Below, piece after piece: positions 55,099 to 63,434 of a stretch of 64,000 nucleotides of DNA (position 1 is the first letter of the stretch; every line of letters starts with the position of its first letter). The translations under genes and the position numbers were made by a program. Source of the DNA: Bolinopsis microptera (lineage: Eukaryota; Ctenophora; Tentaculata; Lobata; Bolinopsidae); contig NC_087077.1 in NCBI RefSeq assembly GCF_026151205.1, positions 12,684,983 through 12,748,982 on the forward strand, in the 5' to 3' direction. The notes below the pieces were generated by a model. The model had not been told where the DNA came from. It saw nothing but the letters and a program-made list of their open reading frames with translations, and did no database searches.

Positions 55099-55295
55099 AA
55101 CTTAAAACCAGCAGAAAACGTATAAAGCACGGGTAGGGGCCGAGCACCCTTCCCCGATATAAAGTTGTAATAACGAACCTGTTGAACAAGTGACCCAAGT
55201 AGTAGTAGACGATAGAGCCGTACTTTACAGACTGAAATAAATAGGGCTATTTAGAATAAAGAAGGAAATGTGGTTAGTTACTGGTTCGATTTTTA

Positions 55296-55368
55296 AGTAA
55301 ATCAGTAAAAAATTAGAGTTTATTTCGCTGTCAGCAAGTTGTCCACGAAATATTATCATCATTTTGAA
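55296..55368 (-). ncRNA. Box C/D snoRNA, U36/snR47-like (copy 1)
   Basis: C box 55362-55356, D box 55305-55302. Same 18S guide as the copy at 56.9 kb; the bodies are identical from C to D. Confidence 0.8.
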
Positions 55369-55577
55369 TTGAAAAATATTTTACTGTCTAAGAAGTGATT
55401 TTTTTCTTACCTAATAACTGGCAGTGCAGAATCGAGCCACATTACTTTTCAGGTGTAAGAGAAGGGAATGAGAACACCTGTACCTCGCCTGAAAATGACA
55501 GAGTCCGGTTAGTTTCAGTATTCTTAAGGGGAACCAAATAGCTGACCATCTACAGAATCCAAGAAAATTTCGGATAA

Positions 55578-55648
55578 CAGCACTCAGATACTATCTAGTG
55601 TACATAACCACACAATTGTTCAGGTACAAGTTAACATCACCGTGTTTT
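55578..55648 (-). ncRNA. Box C/D snoRNA (family I, copy 2)
   Basis: C box GTGATGT (55640-55634), D' TGA in TACCTGAAC, D box CTGA (55587-55584); AACAC/GTGCT-type terminal stem. D guide CACTAGATAGTAT; target not identified. Confidence 0.7.
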
Positions 55649-55884
55649 GTAATAAATATATAAGATTTGACAGTGAATACTGTTGACTTACCTCTGAACT
55701 GCACATGAGACTGCTCCAGTCAAGTTAGTAATTAACAGATGAAGTTAATGTTGATCCACGAAAATTGGCTGCTAATTTGAGACTCGTATCTGATACCGTG
55801 TTTTGGTGTCGTGATTGCTGGCCTGAAATAGAATTCAATAGAAGTATTGGCGGTGTTTAACTTAGCTGAGAAATATTGTCGATA

Positions 55885-55952
55885 TCAAATCAGAACTTCT
55901 TAGAGGATTGACTGTCATAGATTTATCCAGATCGAGTTGATCATCATTTGTA
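55885..55952 (-). ncRNA. Box C/D snoRNA, U61-like (copy 2)
   Basis: C box 55947-55941, D box 55893-55890. The guide is identical to the copies at 56.2 and 54.8 kb. The flanking exon is a clear duplicate of the one next to the 56.2-kb copy. Confidence 0.8.
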
Positions 55953-56223
55953 TGGTCCGTAAAGCGTGCCAAAAAAAGATCTGACAGTGAATACTGAACT
56001 TACCTCTGAACTGCAAAAGAGACTGCTCCAGTAAGCTAGTAGTAAGCAGATGTAGTAAGTTAGAAGTAAGTGTTGACTGTTAATCCACGAAGAGTGGCTG
56101 CTAATTTGAAATTCCTATCTGAATTCTGATACCGTGTTTTGGTGTCGTGATTGCTGGCCTGAAATAGAATTCAATGTAAGTATAAATGGCGGTGTTTAAC
56201 TTGGCTGAAAAATATTGTCGATA

Positions 56224-56291
56224 TCAAATCAGAACTTCTTAGAGGATTGACTGTCATAGTTTTATCCAGATCGAGTTGATCATCATTTGTA
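56224..56291 (-). ncRNA. Box C/D snoRNA, U61-like (copy 3)
   Basis: C box ATGATGA (56286-56280), D box CTGA (56232-56229), AAATC-type terminal stem. The D guide CCTCTAAGAAGTT is complementary to AACUUCUUAGAGG of 18S rRNA (13 nt); the fifth position is a uridine, as for U61 (18S U1442 human). Confidence 0.8.
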
Positions 56292-56615
56292 TTGTTCGTA
56301 AACAGTAAACACGTGCCACAATAATACGAGAACACAGAGCAGACTTACTTTAGCTGTTAGTGGGTTCAGGAAGAAAGGTCTAGTTTCAGCTCGGAATTCT
56401 CCACAGACACAACTGAAGAGTTATTAAAGTATAAGAGATTTTGTTAATCTTATATTTGATCCTTCGAACAGCTGTTGAGCAATGAAACGCAAACATAATC
56501 TTAGCAAAATGAATATATTTCTTTTATCTTCAGCATTTAATCAGTCACATAATCTGAGAATATCAAAGGTTAGAGATTTTGTTAGTGATAAAACATAAAA
56601 TGTAAAAAAGTCTTG

Positions 56616-56686
56616 CGTATCAGAATCACTAAATATCAACAAGGTTTTGTCTGATGACCGTCGTGATGTAATTCATCATTTAAAAA
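56616..56686 (-). ncRNA. Box C/D snoRNA, U35/snR73-like (copy 3)
   Basis: C box ATGATGA (56679-56673), D box CTGA (56623-56620). The 5' guide TCACGACGGTC matches GACCGUCGUGA of 28S rRNA (11 nt), near the cytidine guided by U35 and snR73. Box D' would be the degenerate CAGA, so site assignment is less sure. Confidence 0.7.
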
Positions 56687-56875
56687 CAAGCAGAAATATA
56701 AACCAGGGTGAGGGGTTGAACCCTCCCTCCGGACAAAGTGGCAATAACGAACCTGTTCAATGAATTAGCTTCTTCCAGATATTCAGTTGGAGCTTTTCAT
56801 ACAAACTGAAACGTAAAGGGCTATTTAAAGTCAAGAAAGAGTCAAGGGTTGCTAAGGTGATGATTTTATTTTTAA

Positions 56876-56947
56876 ATAGATCAGTAAAAAATTAGAGTTT
56901 ATTTCGCTGTCAGCAAGTTGTCCACGAAATATTATCATCATTTCGAA
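56876..56947 (-). ncRNA. Box C/D snoRNA, U36/snR47-like (copy 2)
   Basis: C box ATGATGA (56941-56935), D' CTGA after ACAACTTG, D box CTGA (56884-56881). The D guide ACTCTAATTTTTT is complementary to AAAAAAUUAGAGU of 18S rRNA (13 nt), pointing at the adenosine modified by U36 (A668 human) and snR47 (A619 yeast). Confidence 0.8.
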
Positions 56948-57140
56948 TTGAAGTGTAATATGTTTTACAACTTAGAAAAAAGTATTTTCTTACCTTATAA
57001 TTGCAAGAATCAAGTCACTAGACGTATCCGCTGTCAAGGCTAGGAAGTAGGTGCAGTGCGAACCAAACTCACCTGAAAACAACAGACTCCAGTTAGTATT
57101 AGATTGTAAAGGAACCAAAATTATATTAACAGATTTCAAG

Positions 57141-57263
57141 ATATGTTCGGATTTACAGACGCTTTGCCGACAATTTCTCAACAGAGCCTTGTAAAGCCGG
57201 ATATCTTTACCACCATTAAATTATCACTACAGCTTATGTTACTAAGTGTACTCAACAGGTGGG
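57141..57263 (-). ncRNA. H/ACA snoRNA candidate, homologous to the one at 61.1 kb
   Basis: 5' hairpin closed by CCACC/GGTGG, linker with AAAGATAT in the H-box place, 3' hairpin with CGGCTTTACA/TGTAAATCCG lower stem (one internal mismatch), and ACA (57146-57144) just after it. Intron 57320-57073. Confidence 0.6.
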
Positions 57264-57449
57264 TGCACAAGTATTTACTGGTAAATAGGTTACTGAAAAA
57301 GTAATTTAAGACACTTACCACTACAAAAATTAATATGCTCGCCCCGCAGTTTCATCATTTTCCTCTGAAGTTCAGTGTATTATCAGTTTGTTTTTTTAAC
57401 TTCCACAGATCTTTCTCCGTTAGCCCTGCAAAAAGGATAATGTAATAAT

Positions 57450-57823
57450 TTCAGGTAAAGTGAATGAGGACTACATGGTCATTTCAAGCTACGAAATGTG
57501 TGAAGACCAATAACGGGGCGGTCGTAAGAACAACCGTCCACAAAGAATGGTCATCACGAAACACGAGCCCCAAAAACTGGGGCTCGGTCAGAGGGTTGTG
57601 TAGCACGTCCATGACTCGAACACTACCTATACGCTACACAATAATGCAGCGGACACACGCTCACTTGCACCCTGTACGAGCAGTACAATGTACATTGTAC
57701 ACGAGTGTACAGTGTACATTGTACACGCATGTGCAGGACCAGGAGAGGGTTTGTGTGTCAGGTAGCGGCCCTAAGGAGACGTGCAAGGAGGGGGAACTGA
57801 ACATTATGTGAAACAACTTACTG
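57450..57823 (-). other. Host intron with GC-rich structured segment, no canonical snoRNA
   Basis: Contains a perfect hairpin CGAGCCCC-AGTTTTT-GGGGCTCG (57562-57584) and nested palindromes built of GTACAATGTACATTGTAC (57686-57736). It is higher in GC than the other introns. I find no C/D pair; it may be another kind of structured RNA or an old insert. Confidence 0.45.
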
Positions 57824-57988
57824 TTATGATGTGACTTTTGGTGCAGATTATGTCCGAAGCAGCTGCTTATCACACCGCATCTGAGTCTCCTAAAGAGATA
57901 CGCTGAGTTAGATGTCATACTCTAGAGAGCAAAATGTCAACAAAAAGGTTATGTTTATAACTTCCAATAAATTTGTAGAGATATCTTA

Positions 57989-59195
57989 CAGAGGCACATA
58001 TTAGGTGCGGTAAAGAAATCGAAATTATGCGGTACCGCACCCGACTATAAAGGTAAAATGTGCGGTAAGGTGCGGTAAATTTTTACCAATTATGCGGCAA
58101 ATGTGCGGCGATTTTTTCGAAATTTGTGCGGGAATTGTGCAGTTTTCTTTTGCATTTTCTCAAGGACTTTGGAAATTCTAAACGTATAACCGCCGCTCTT
58201 ATCAAAAATAGGTATGTTTATGTGTTACTGAGGGTGTAGTTCTTTACTAAGACCATGATTGAACATATATTGAGATTCAGTTATCTGAGAACAGTGACTT
58301 GATCTGGTAAAGATCAGGAGACAGTTATTTGAAGACGCCTCTTGATAGAGTCGATCAGATCCCATGCGTGATCGCAAATATGTGACACGCTTGTTGGCAT
58401 TGATCGTCAGTACTTGTGAACCATTTGATCCAAGATCCATTAAGCCCACTATAAAGCCAACGCTACAACGAATAGAGGGAGCTCATTACCCTTTACACCT
58501 ACTTCTTCTATTATCACCTACTTTGGATCATGGAATCTACTCAACAACTTCAACCCCCTGGAATCAGATGATGTGGTGAAGTTACGAATGATAACTGATA
58601 CACTATAATCGAAGTACGGTAACGACGAGGGTTTTATAACGGCCTGGGTCACGGTCCTGAAAGGGCCTGGGTAACGGTCCCGAAAGGGCCTGGGTAACGG
58701 TCCCGAAAGGGCCTGGGTCACGGTCCCGAAAGGGCCTGGATCACGTGGTAACCGAGTCACGTGGCCTAGGCATGAGTCCCAAAAGGGCCTGGGTCACGGT
58801 CCCGAAAGGGCCTGGGTCAGGGTCCCGAAAGGGCCTGGGTCAGGGTCCCGAAAGGGCCTGGGTCACGTGGTAACTGGGTCACGTGGCCTATGTATGAGTT
58901 CCAAAAGGGCCTGGGTCACGGTCCCGAAAGGGCCTGGGTCAGGGTCCCGAAAGGGCCTGAGTCACGGTCCTAAAAGGGCCCGACTTTTAACATATTTTGG
59001 TTTTTACACTCGAAAATCTGAACGCGAAAATTTCAAAATTATGCGAAATTACGCGGAAAATGCTAGATTATGCGGAAATATGCAGAAAATTACAAAATGT
59101 GCGGAAATGTGCGGAAAACAATAAAATATGCGGAAATGTGCGTAAAACGGTAAATTGTGCGATCCCGCACCCATCGCACCTAATATGTGCCTCTG
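57989..59195. mobile_element. Non-autonomous hAT element
   Basis: 1207 bp with perfect terminal inverted repeats starting CAGAGGCACATATTAGGTGC at both ends and a perfect 8-bp target duplication ATATCTTA (57981-57988 and 59196-59203), diagnostic of hAT transposition. Subterminal regions are rich in TGCGGTAA and TGCGGAAA motifs. The centre is a GGGTCACGGTCCCGAAAGGG minisatellite (58640-58980). No transposase. It lies in a host-gene intron. Confidence 0.9.
58641..58980. repeat. 23-bp minisatellite inside the hAT element
   Basis: About 14 units of GGGTCACGGTCCCGAAAGGGCCT with CAGG and AACG variants. Two units carry GTCACGTGGTAAC blocks, giving a longer repeat of about 155 bp. Confidence 0.9.
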
Positions 59196-59298
59196 ATATC
59201 TTAGAGCACTATAAGTTCGTGATAAGACATCCCCAGAGAAAAGTTACACAAACCTCCGACCCCAAAACGAGGCTGGAGGAGAGGTGACTAGACTGTCT

Positions 59299-59428
59299 TA
59301 ATGTCACACGAATGTAACGCATTAAGCGGGGTTCTGCGCTTCATGCTGACTGATTCGTGTATAATTCAGTATATTATTATTTACCCTGATTAATTAATGA
59401 CTAATTAAACGAACCGGATAATTAAGGA
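59299..59428 (-). ncRNA. H/ACA snoRNA candidate beside the hAT insertion
   Basis: 5' hairpin with TTAATTA/TAATTAA stem, H box ATAATA, then a textbook 3' hairpin: ACACGAAT/ATTCGTGT lower stem, an open pocket, AAGCG/CGCTT upper stem, and ACA (59304-59302) one base after the stem. The hAT element sits about 100 bp downstream in the same intron. Confidence 0.65.
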
Positions 59429-59531
59429 TCTTTCACCAACTTTGTCAGAAACAATTCACAGCCAGCTAAACCTGCAGGGACAGAATTTTAGTACCAATGT
59501 AACTAAGGGCTGAAAGGTGTTAATTTAGAGA

Positions 59532-59613
59532 GATGTTCAGACAAGAATGAAACTTGCAGTAAGTCAACATAAAGTGTTACCTTTTATGTTTTCGCAAAAC
59601 GTCATCATTTAAA
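59532..59613 (-). ncRNA. Box C/D snoRNA (family F)
   Basis: C box ATGATGA (59608-59602), D box CTGA (59540-59537). D guide CAAGTTTCATTCTTGT. Target not identified. In intron 59656-59510. Confidence 0.7.
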
Positions 59614-59801
59614 ATTATGTAGAAATTGAAGAGCCCTAAAACGTCAAACTCACCTAGTCTATATTCATGGGCATGTAGTTCTGACAATTACGCCTTCTCA
59701 GTTCTCACGTTACGTGACTCTGGTCGTTGTGTCGCAGAAACTGTAAGGGTTGTAACGGTTAGGGGAGATGATCTGACAGGGTCTGTTTAGAGACACAGTT
59801 T

Positions 59802-59878
59802 TGATTTCAGACAGTATGAATACTAAAAGCATCATGTTGCTTTATCATTATTATAAAGTGTTATACATCATTAAACAT
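59802..59878 (-). ncRNA. Box C/D snoRNA (family E, copy 2)
   Basis: C box ATGATGT (59871-59865), inner ATGATGC as C', D box CTGA (59810-59807). Shares CATACTGTCTGA and the inner block with the copy at 51571-51645. Target not identified. Confidence 0.65.
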
Positions 59879-60069
59879 TATCTCAAACGAATATTTAGTT
59901 TCGAAAATCAAAATAGGACTTGACCGACCTGGTATAACTATTGAAGGAATGCGGTTGGAATCAGGAGCTTGTTTTTTGAGAACTTGTCATGGCTCTAGTT
60001 CGTAAAAATTCTGAAACAAAATTATTTATATTTCTGCACAATATGAGTTGAAAAGTTGTGTTGTTAGCA

Positions 60070-60149
60070 GATTATCAGATAGAGCTAATATTGAGATATC
60101 ATTAACATCCACGACACTTCATAAATCGGTTAGTGGTCATCACGTTTAG
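60070..60149 (-). ncRNA. Box C/D snoRNA, U44-like (copy 3)
   Basis: C box GTGATGA (60143-60137), D box CTGA (60078-60075). The guide before box D, TATTAGCTCTAT, is complementary to UAGAGCUAAUA of 18S rRNA; the fifth base upstream of box D points at the adenosine methylated by U44 (18S A166 in human numbering). Confidence 0.75.
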
Positions 60150-60304
60150 AGTTGAATTAAAATTGGTAAACAGAAATTTTGTCATTTTCTTACCACTTTG
60201 AAGAGTTTAGCTGTAGAGCCTGATGTTTTTTTATGGTCAACTATCTGAAGAAGTAAAATTTTAAAAATAACTGTGGATGATCAAGACGTTCAAATTTTAA
60301 TATA

Positions 60305-60403
60305 GAGTATCAGTATTGAATAACATAATCAAGAGGTGAAGAGATTAAAATAACTTTAACTCAACAATTCTTTCATAACTAAGACAATTGTCATCATTTA
60401 AAA
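60305..60403 (-). ncRNA. Box C/D snoRNA (family N)
   Basis: C box ATGATGA (60397-60391), D box CTGA (60313-60310), AAAT/ATTT-rich terminal stem. It is unusually long (about 95 nt) for this cluster and has no clear D'/C' pair. Target unknown. A decayed paralogue is at 60815-60910. Confidence 0.65.
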
Positions 60404-60565
60404 ATATTACGGGATTGATCGAAAATTTAACAAAATCTACCTTGAGAAAAGAAATATCCACATCTAGCGACTAGCACAGTCTGGTATTACAAGTTCCACA
60501 CACTGAAAAGATTAAATATTTAAATATATTGTAGCAGAGAACATTTAACGAATTTAGAGATCACA

Positions 60566-60631
60566 TAATATCAGTAATAGACAAATGACAGCACTATTTG
60601 CTCAGTCGGGGAATCTACTCATCATAAAATA
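60566..60631 (-). ncRNA. Box C/D snoRNA (family M)
   Basis: C box ATGATGA (60625-60619), D' box CTGA after TTCCCCGA (60605-60602), D box CTGA (60574-60571). Short and canonical. Target not identified. In intron 60676-60505. Confidence 0.75.
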
Positions 60632-60814
60632 TAAAGATTCCACCCCCATCGCAGACTGTTCAAATTCCAACATTACCTGTTGAAAGAGATTTGAAGTAGA
60701 TGTGTCGAGCAAGTTGCACAATATCAGTTAACGAATTCCATCTGTGCTGCGTCTGAAATATTGTCGAATTTAAAATTCTGAGCAAAGGGAAAGTTTTCTA
60801 AATTCATTTAATAA

Positions 60815-60910
60815 AGAGTCAGTATTGCAGAATATAATCAAGAGGTGAAGAGATTAAAATAACTTTAACTCAACAATTCTCGCATTACTAAAACCTGTCT
60901 TCGTGTAAAA
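60815..60910 (-). pseudogene. Decayed copy of C/D snoRNA family N
   Basis: Body identical in long stretches to the snoRNA at 60305-60403 (GTTGAGTTAAAGTTATTTTA, TCTCTTCACCTCTTGATTAT) and it keeps the D box CTGA (60822-60819). The C box has become GTAATGC, so it should not form a snoRNP. Confidence 0.6.
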
Positions 60911-61082
60911 TTACTTTCAAAATAGGAGAATGATGCAGACTTAAGGATAGGGCTTACCATTTGGGAAGAAAGCAAACACTCCTCGTCCACTGTCCAACTC
61001 GTAACCTGAGGAAGATTGCTTATCAGTGATTGACACACCTTCGAGAAAACAACAACAAGATAACACAAACATAACCACGAAT

Positions 61083-61216
61083 GAATGTCTGGAATTGCAG
61101 ACGCTTAGCCGGAGAAAATACCGACGAAGCCTTAAATAGCCTAGTCACTGTCTCACCACAAAGTAATATCACCAGCGCTAAAGAGCCTGGTGCACTTAAC
61201 TGGGTGAAGAAGGTAT
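61083..61216 (-). ncRNA. H/ACA snoRNA candidate, homologous to the one at 57.2 kb
   Basis: 5' hairpin with CACC/GGTG base and CACCAG/CTGGTG upper stem, H-box-like AGACAG, 3' hairpin, and ACA at 61088-61086. The segment GGCTAAGCGTCTGCAA matches GGCAAAGCGTCTGTAA at 57.2 kb, so the 3' pocket is shared. Lies in intron 61242-61008. Confidence 0.55.
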
Positions 61217-61386
61217 TAGAACTAAAGAAGGCAGTATCTTACCATTTATTTCTTGTAGGGTAAGAGGATCGAGAGAGTAGCAGTGGATTGATCAGGGTGG
61301 ATGTGATTTGTGAACCACATTTCCGTTATCTGATGGAAGAAAAGTCTTAGAAATCTGGGAACTATAAGTTAAGCTATATTCTTCGA

Positions 61387-61461
61387 ATTGATCAGATTGT
61401 TGTTTGGCATCAATATAATCAGCCGGCAATTCCTATCAAAGATTCTAACTCATCATCGAAA
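61387..61461 (-). ncRNA. Box C/D snoRNA (family P)
   Basis: C box ATGATGA (61456-61450), D box CTGA (61395-61392), D' box CTGA after GCCGG, C' TTGATGC. Target not identified; the D guide holds GCCAAAC, which could pair with a GUUUGGC segment. One copy only. Confidence 0.75.
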
Positions 61462-61610
61462 AAGGATTGTTAAGAAATCAACATACCTGATTCTTTAAGA
61501 CAAGTGTTCGAGTCCGAGAGACATCTGCGTGGTTTCTTAGATGATATCTGAAATTAGGACAGTTATAAAAAGAGCATTAATTTATAATAGTTAAATTTAG
61601 TTTAATGAAT

Positions 61611-61691
61611 TGGTCATCAGATAGGAGCGAAAGAATGCAGTAAATCGACATTATCAGTTTCAGTTGAACTATGTTATCATCACTTTTGACC
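61611..61691 (-). ncRNA. Box C/D snoRNA (family O)
   Basis: C box GTGATGA at 61683-61677, D box CTGA at 61620-61617, internal D' candidates CTGA in CAACTGAAACTGATAA. A perfect terminal stem GGTCA/TGACC closes it. Target not identified. Sits in intron 61732-61549. Confidence 0.75.
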
Positions 61692-62026
61692 GCAATTATT
61701 GACTCTATCTAAGTAAATAAAATGGAATTACCTTTGAGTGCTGAGAAAACGACTGGGAACGAGCGAAGAACTTCAGGCTTTCAGGACTGCTGCAAATTTG
61801 ATGAGAGTTCCAAGAGACGGGAAGTGTTGGTTGTTAGCATAATAAGAGCAGGTTATATTGGCTCAGAATTATGATTCACATTTTCATTCAGTTCAGTGTC
61901 AAATTTCTTAATAATCTTGATAGTTGATACAGGGATTAGGCTAGTTGGTACAGGGATTAGGGTAGTTCCGAGAGGACAAATGAAACGACTTATTATTTGT
62001 TAAAACTGAAATAATTTAATCTCAAA

Positions 62027-63253
62027 TCAATAGAAGAATCCGAGAATTTTGCCTCCAGTGTGTTTCCGCCTTGCTTCTTCGTGATCCATAATTCCGGAAG
62101 ACGTCGTCAGAACGAGTTTTCTGCAAATGGGAATGAAGTGAGCAAGGGTATGGGCTATCATTATTATCAAAGAGCACTGCTGAGTTCTCGGTTATACATA
62201 ATTCCAGTTCGAACATGCCACGGAAGCAGTGTCTGATGTTACAAAACCAATAGTTAAAAGCAACATCTGGTTGCTTTTTGGGAATATGAATCTGGACTTT
62301 TCAACATTAACCCTTAAAGCTCCGCTCTTACCTCAAGTCCCCACAGGGATAGACAAGAAAGTAAGTGTGAGAATGAACTTACCCGAACTGACGAGAAGGA
62401 AGCAGATTGGTTGTCCACTTTTCGATATCAGTGACACACACGTCGAACCTTGGACTGATAACTCCGCACTTGTTTAATCGACCATTTAACATAACGACAA
62501 TCTTGCCGGCTCTGTGGTCATCAACTACTTCGAACTCATCGATGTAACCTGTGAGAGGAGCCTGTCAGACGACTTGATTGTGAGCTGAAGTGTGACTGAA
62601 CTCTCAAATAGCCAAAATATCATCAATCAGAGGACTGAGATGTAAAATTGGCGTCATTTCCGAGAGACTGTTTTGGAGGAAAGGGGTATCCCTTGAAGTT
62701 AATAATTTCTTACCAGTAACATGAGAATAAGCTGGTACTAGTCCAGACTCAGTGCTCAATCATATCAGCAACAACTAACAATGGGTGCCAAAAATAACTT
62801 GAGTTGTTGCTGATTTGTGTTAACAGGCCTGATTAACATAAATAGCAACGAATCTACAAGTTCATTTTGGTCCAAAGTTTCTTCAAAGAACTTTTTCAAG
62901 CTGTGGAATAAAACCAACATAAGACTTGGAGTAGTCAAAGTTATTTTAATAGATGCACAATGCACACCTAAAGACTTTCATGCGATTTTTGCTTCAAAAA
63001 CATCCCAAGATTTTCTTTGGGGTAAATGAATAACGGATAAAAAGGGAAAGCAAATCGATGCAACACTATAATTTTAGATACGGAAACTAAAAACAGACAA
63101 ACAGAGCCAACAAAACGTACCGTGTTTCATCATAACAGTTAGAAATTTGATGATAACTTTAGAGCTGGGTCTGATAAGGACCTGTCGCTTGCCACGCTTC
63201 TCTGCGTTATAAATCGACTTCAGAGCGTCGTTCAACACATCCATTCGAACCAT
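62027..63253 (-). CDS. RPS15A: 40S ribosomal protein S15a (uS8)
   Basis: Small-subunit ribosomal protein uS8, which binds the central domain of 18S rRNA. Three coding exons: 63253-63121 ([20 protein letters not shown]..), 62548-62383 ([20 protein letters not shown].., ending LLPSRQFG) and 62120-62027 ([20 protein letters not shown] then [10 protein letters not shown], stop TGA). Phases 1 and 2 match. About 130 aa, the normal family length; complete and intact. The ATG has good context (CATCACCATGG). Its two introns hold a candidate C/D RNA, a candidate H/ACA RNA and a 13-bp stem-loop. Confidence 0.96.
62234..62344 (-). ncRNA. Possible H/ACA-type RNA in RPS15A intron
   Basis: GGACTT/AAGTCC hairpin, AGATTCATA linker, then a hairpin with CCAA/TTGG base and a perfect AAAAGCAAC-CAGAT-GTTGCTTTT top, then ACA (62239-62237). 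H and ACA boxes are not ideal. Confidence 0.35.
62560..62632 (-). ncRNA. Possible box C/D snoRNA in RPS15A intron
   Basis: C-box-like TTGATGA (62626-62620, first base off consensus) and D box CTGA (62568-62565) 52 nt apart, with a short CTG/CAG closing stem. Target unknown. Confidence 0.4.
62763..62818 (-). ncRNA. Perfect 13-bp stem-loop in RPS15A intron
   Basis: ATCAGCAACAACT and AGTTGTTGCTGAT are exact inverted copies separated by about 25 nt. It could be a precursor hairpin or a splicing structure; no family recognised. Confidence 0.4.
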
Positions 63254-63310
63254 GGTGATGCGGTGTTAGGGGCTACTTAGCTATAAAGGTAGGAAAGGTT
63301 AGATTGGGTT
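63254..63310 (-). promoter_or_regulatory. RPS15A 5' UTR with TOP-like or splice-acceptor tract
   Basis: The 180 bp between the RPSA stop and the RPS15A ATG contains CTAACCTTTCCTACCTTTAT|AG. The pyrimidine run could be a 5'-TOP transcription start, normal for ribosomal genes, or, since it ends in AG 27 nt before the ATG, a trans-splice or intron acceptor. Confidence 0.4.
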
Positions 63311-63434
63311 GTAGTAACTGGTTGATAATTTAAAATGTGCTACGGGAATTTTAGGTAGAGATGACTTTTTGGAGTCAACTGATGCAGTAAAACTAGGTGG
63401 GTTAAAATAAATATTAAAACTGAACATTCAGGGT

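Larger units (their letters stand above)
48960..61990 (-). ncRNA. Multi-exon non-coding snoRNA host gene
   Basis: About 30 short exons (50-150 nt) with clean GT-AG borders alternate with introns of 150-300 nt, nearly each holding one snoRNA. Exons, from the 5' end: 61793-61733, 61548-61488, 61330-61243, 61007-60960, 60751-60677, 60504-60443, 60244-60194, 60011-59930, 59740-59657, 59509-59436, 57892-57824, 57428-57321, 57072-56995, 56809-56757, 56414-56349, 56159-56006, 55823-55694, 55498-55421, 55232-55180, 54974-54891, 54719-54592, 54413-54347, 54167-54070, 53802-52430 (with transposon), 52246-52190, 52001-51916, 51742-51685, 51507-51394, 51226-51137, 50909-50825, 50643-50533, 50346-50241, 49998-49928, 49733-49673, 49484-49436, 49178 to about 48960. 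No conserved reading frame runs through the joined exons, as in GAS5 or UHG-type hosts. The 5' end is unclear: an acceptor-like ATTATTTCAG lies 18 nt after the RPS15A stop. Some borders are approximate. Confidence 0.82.
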
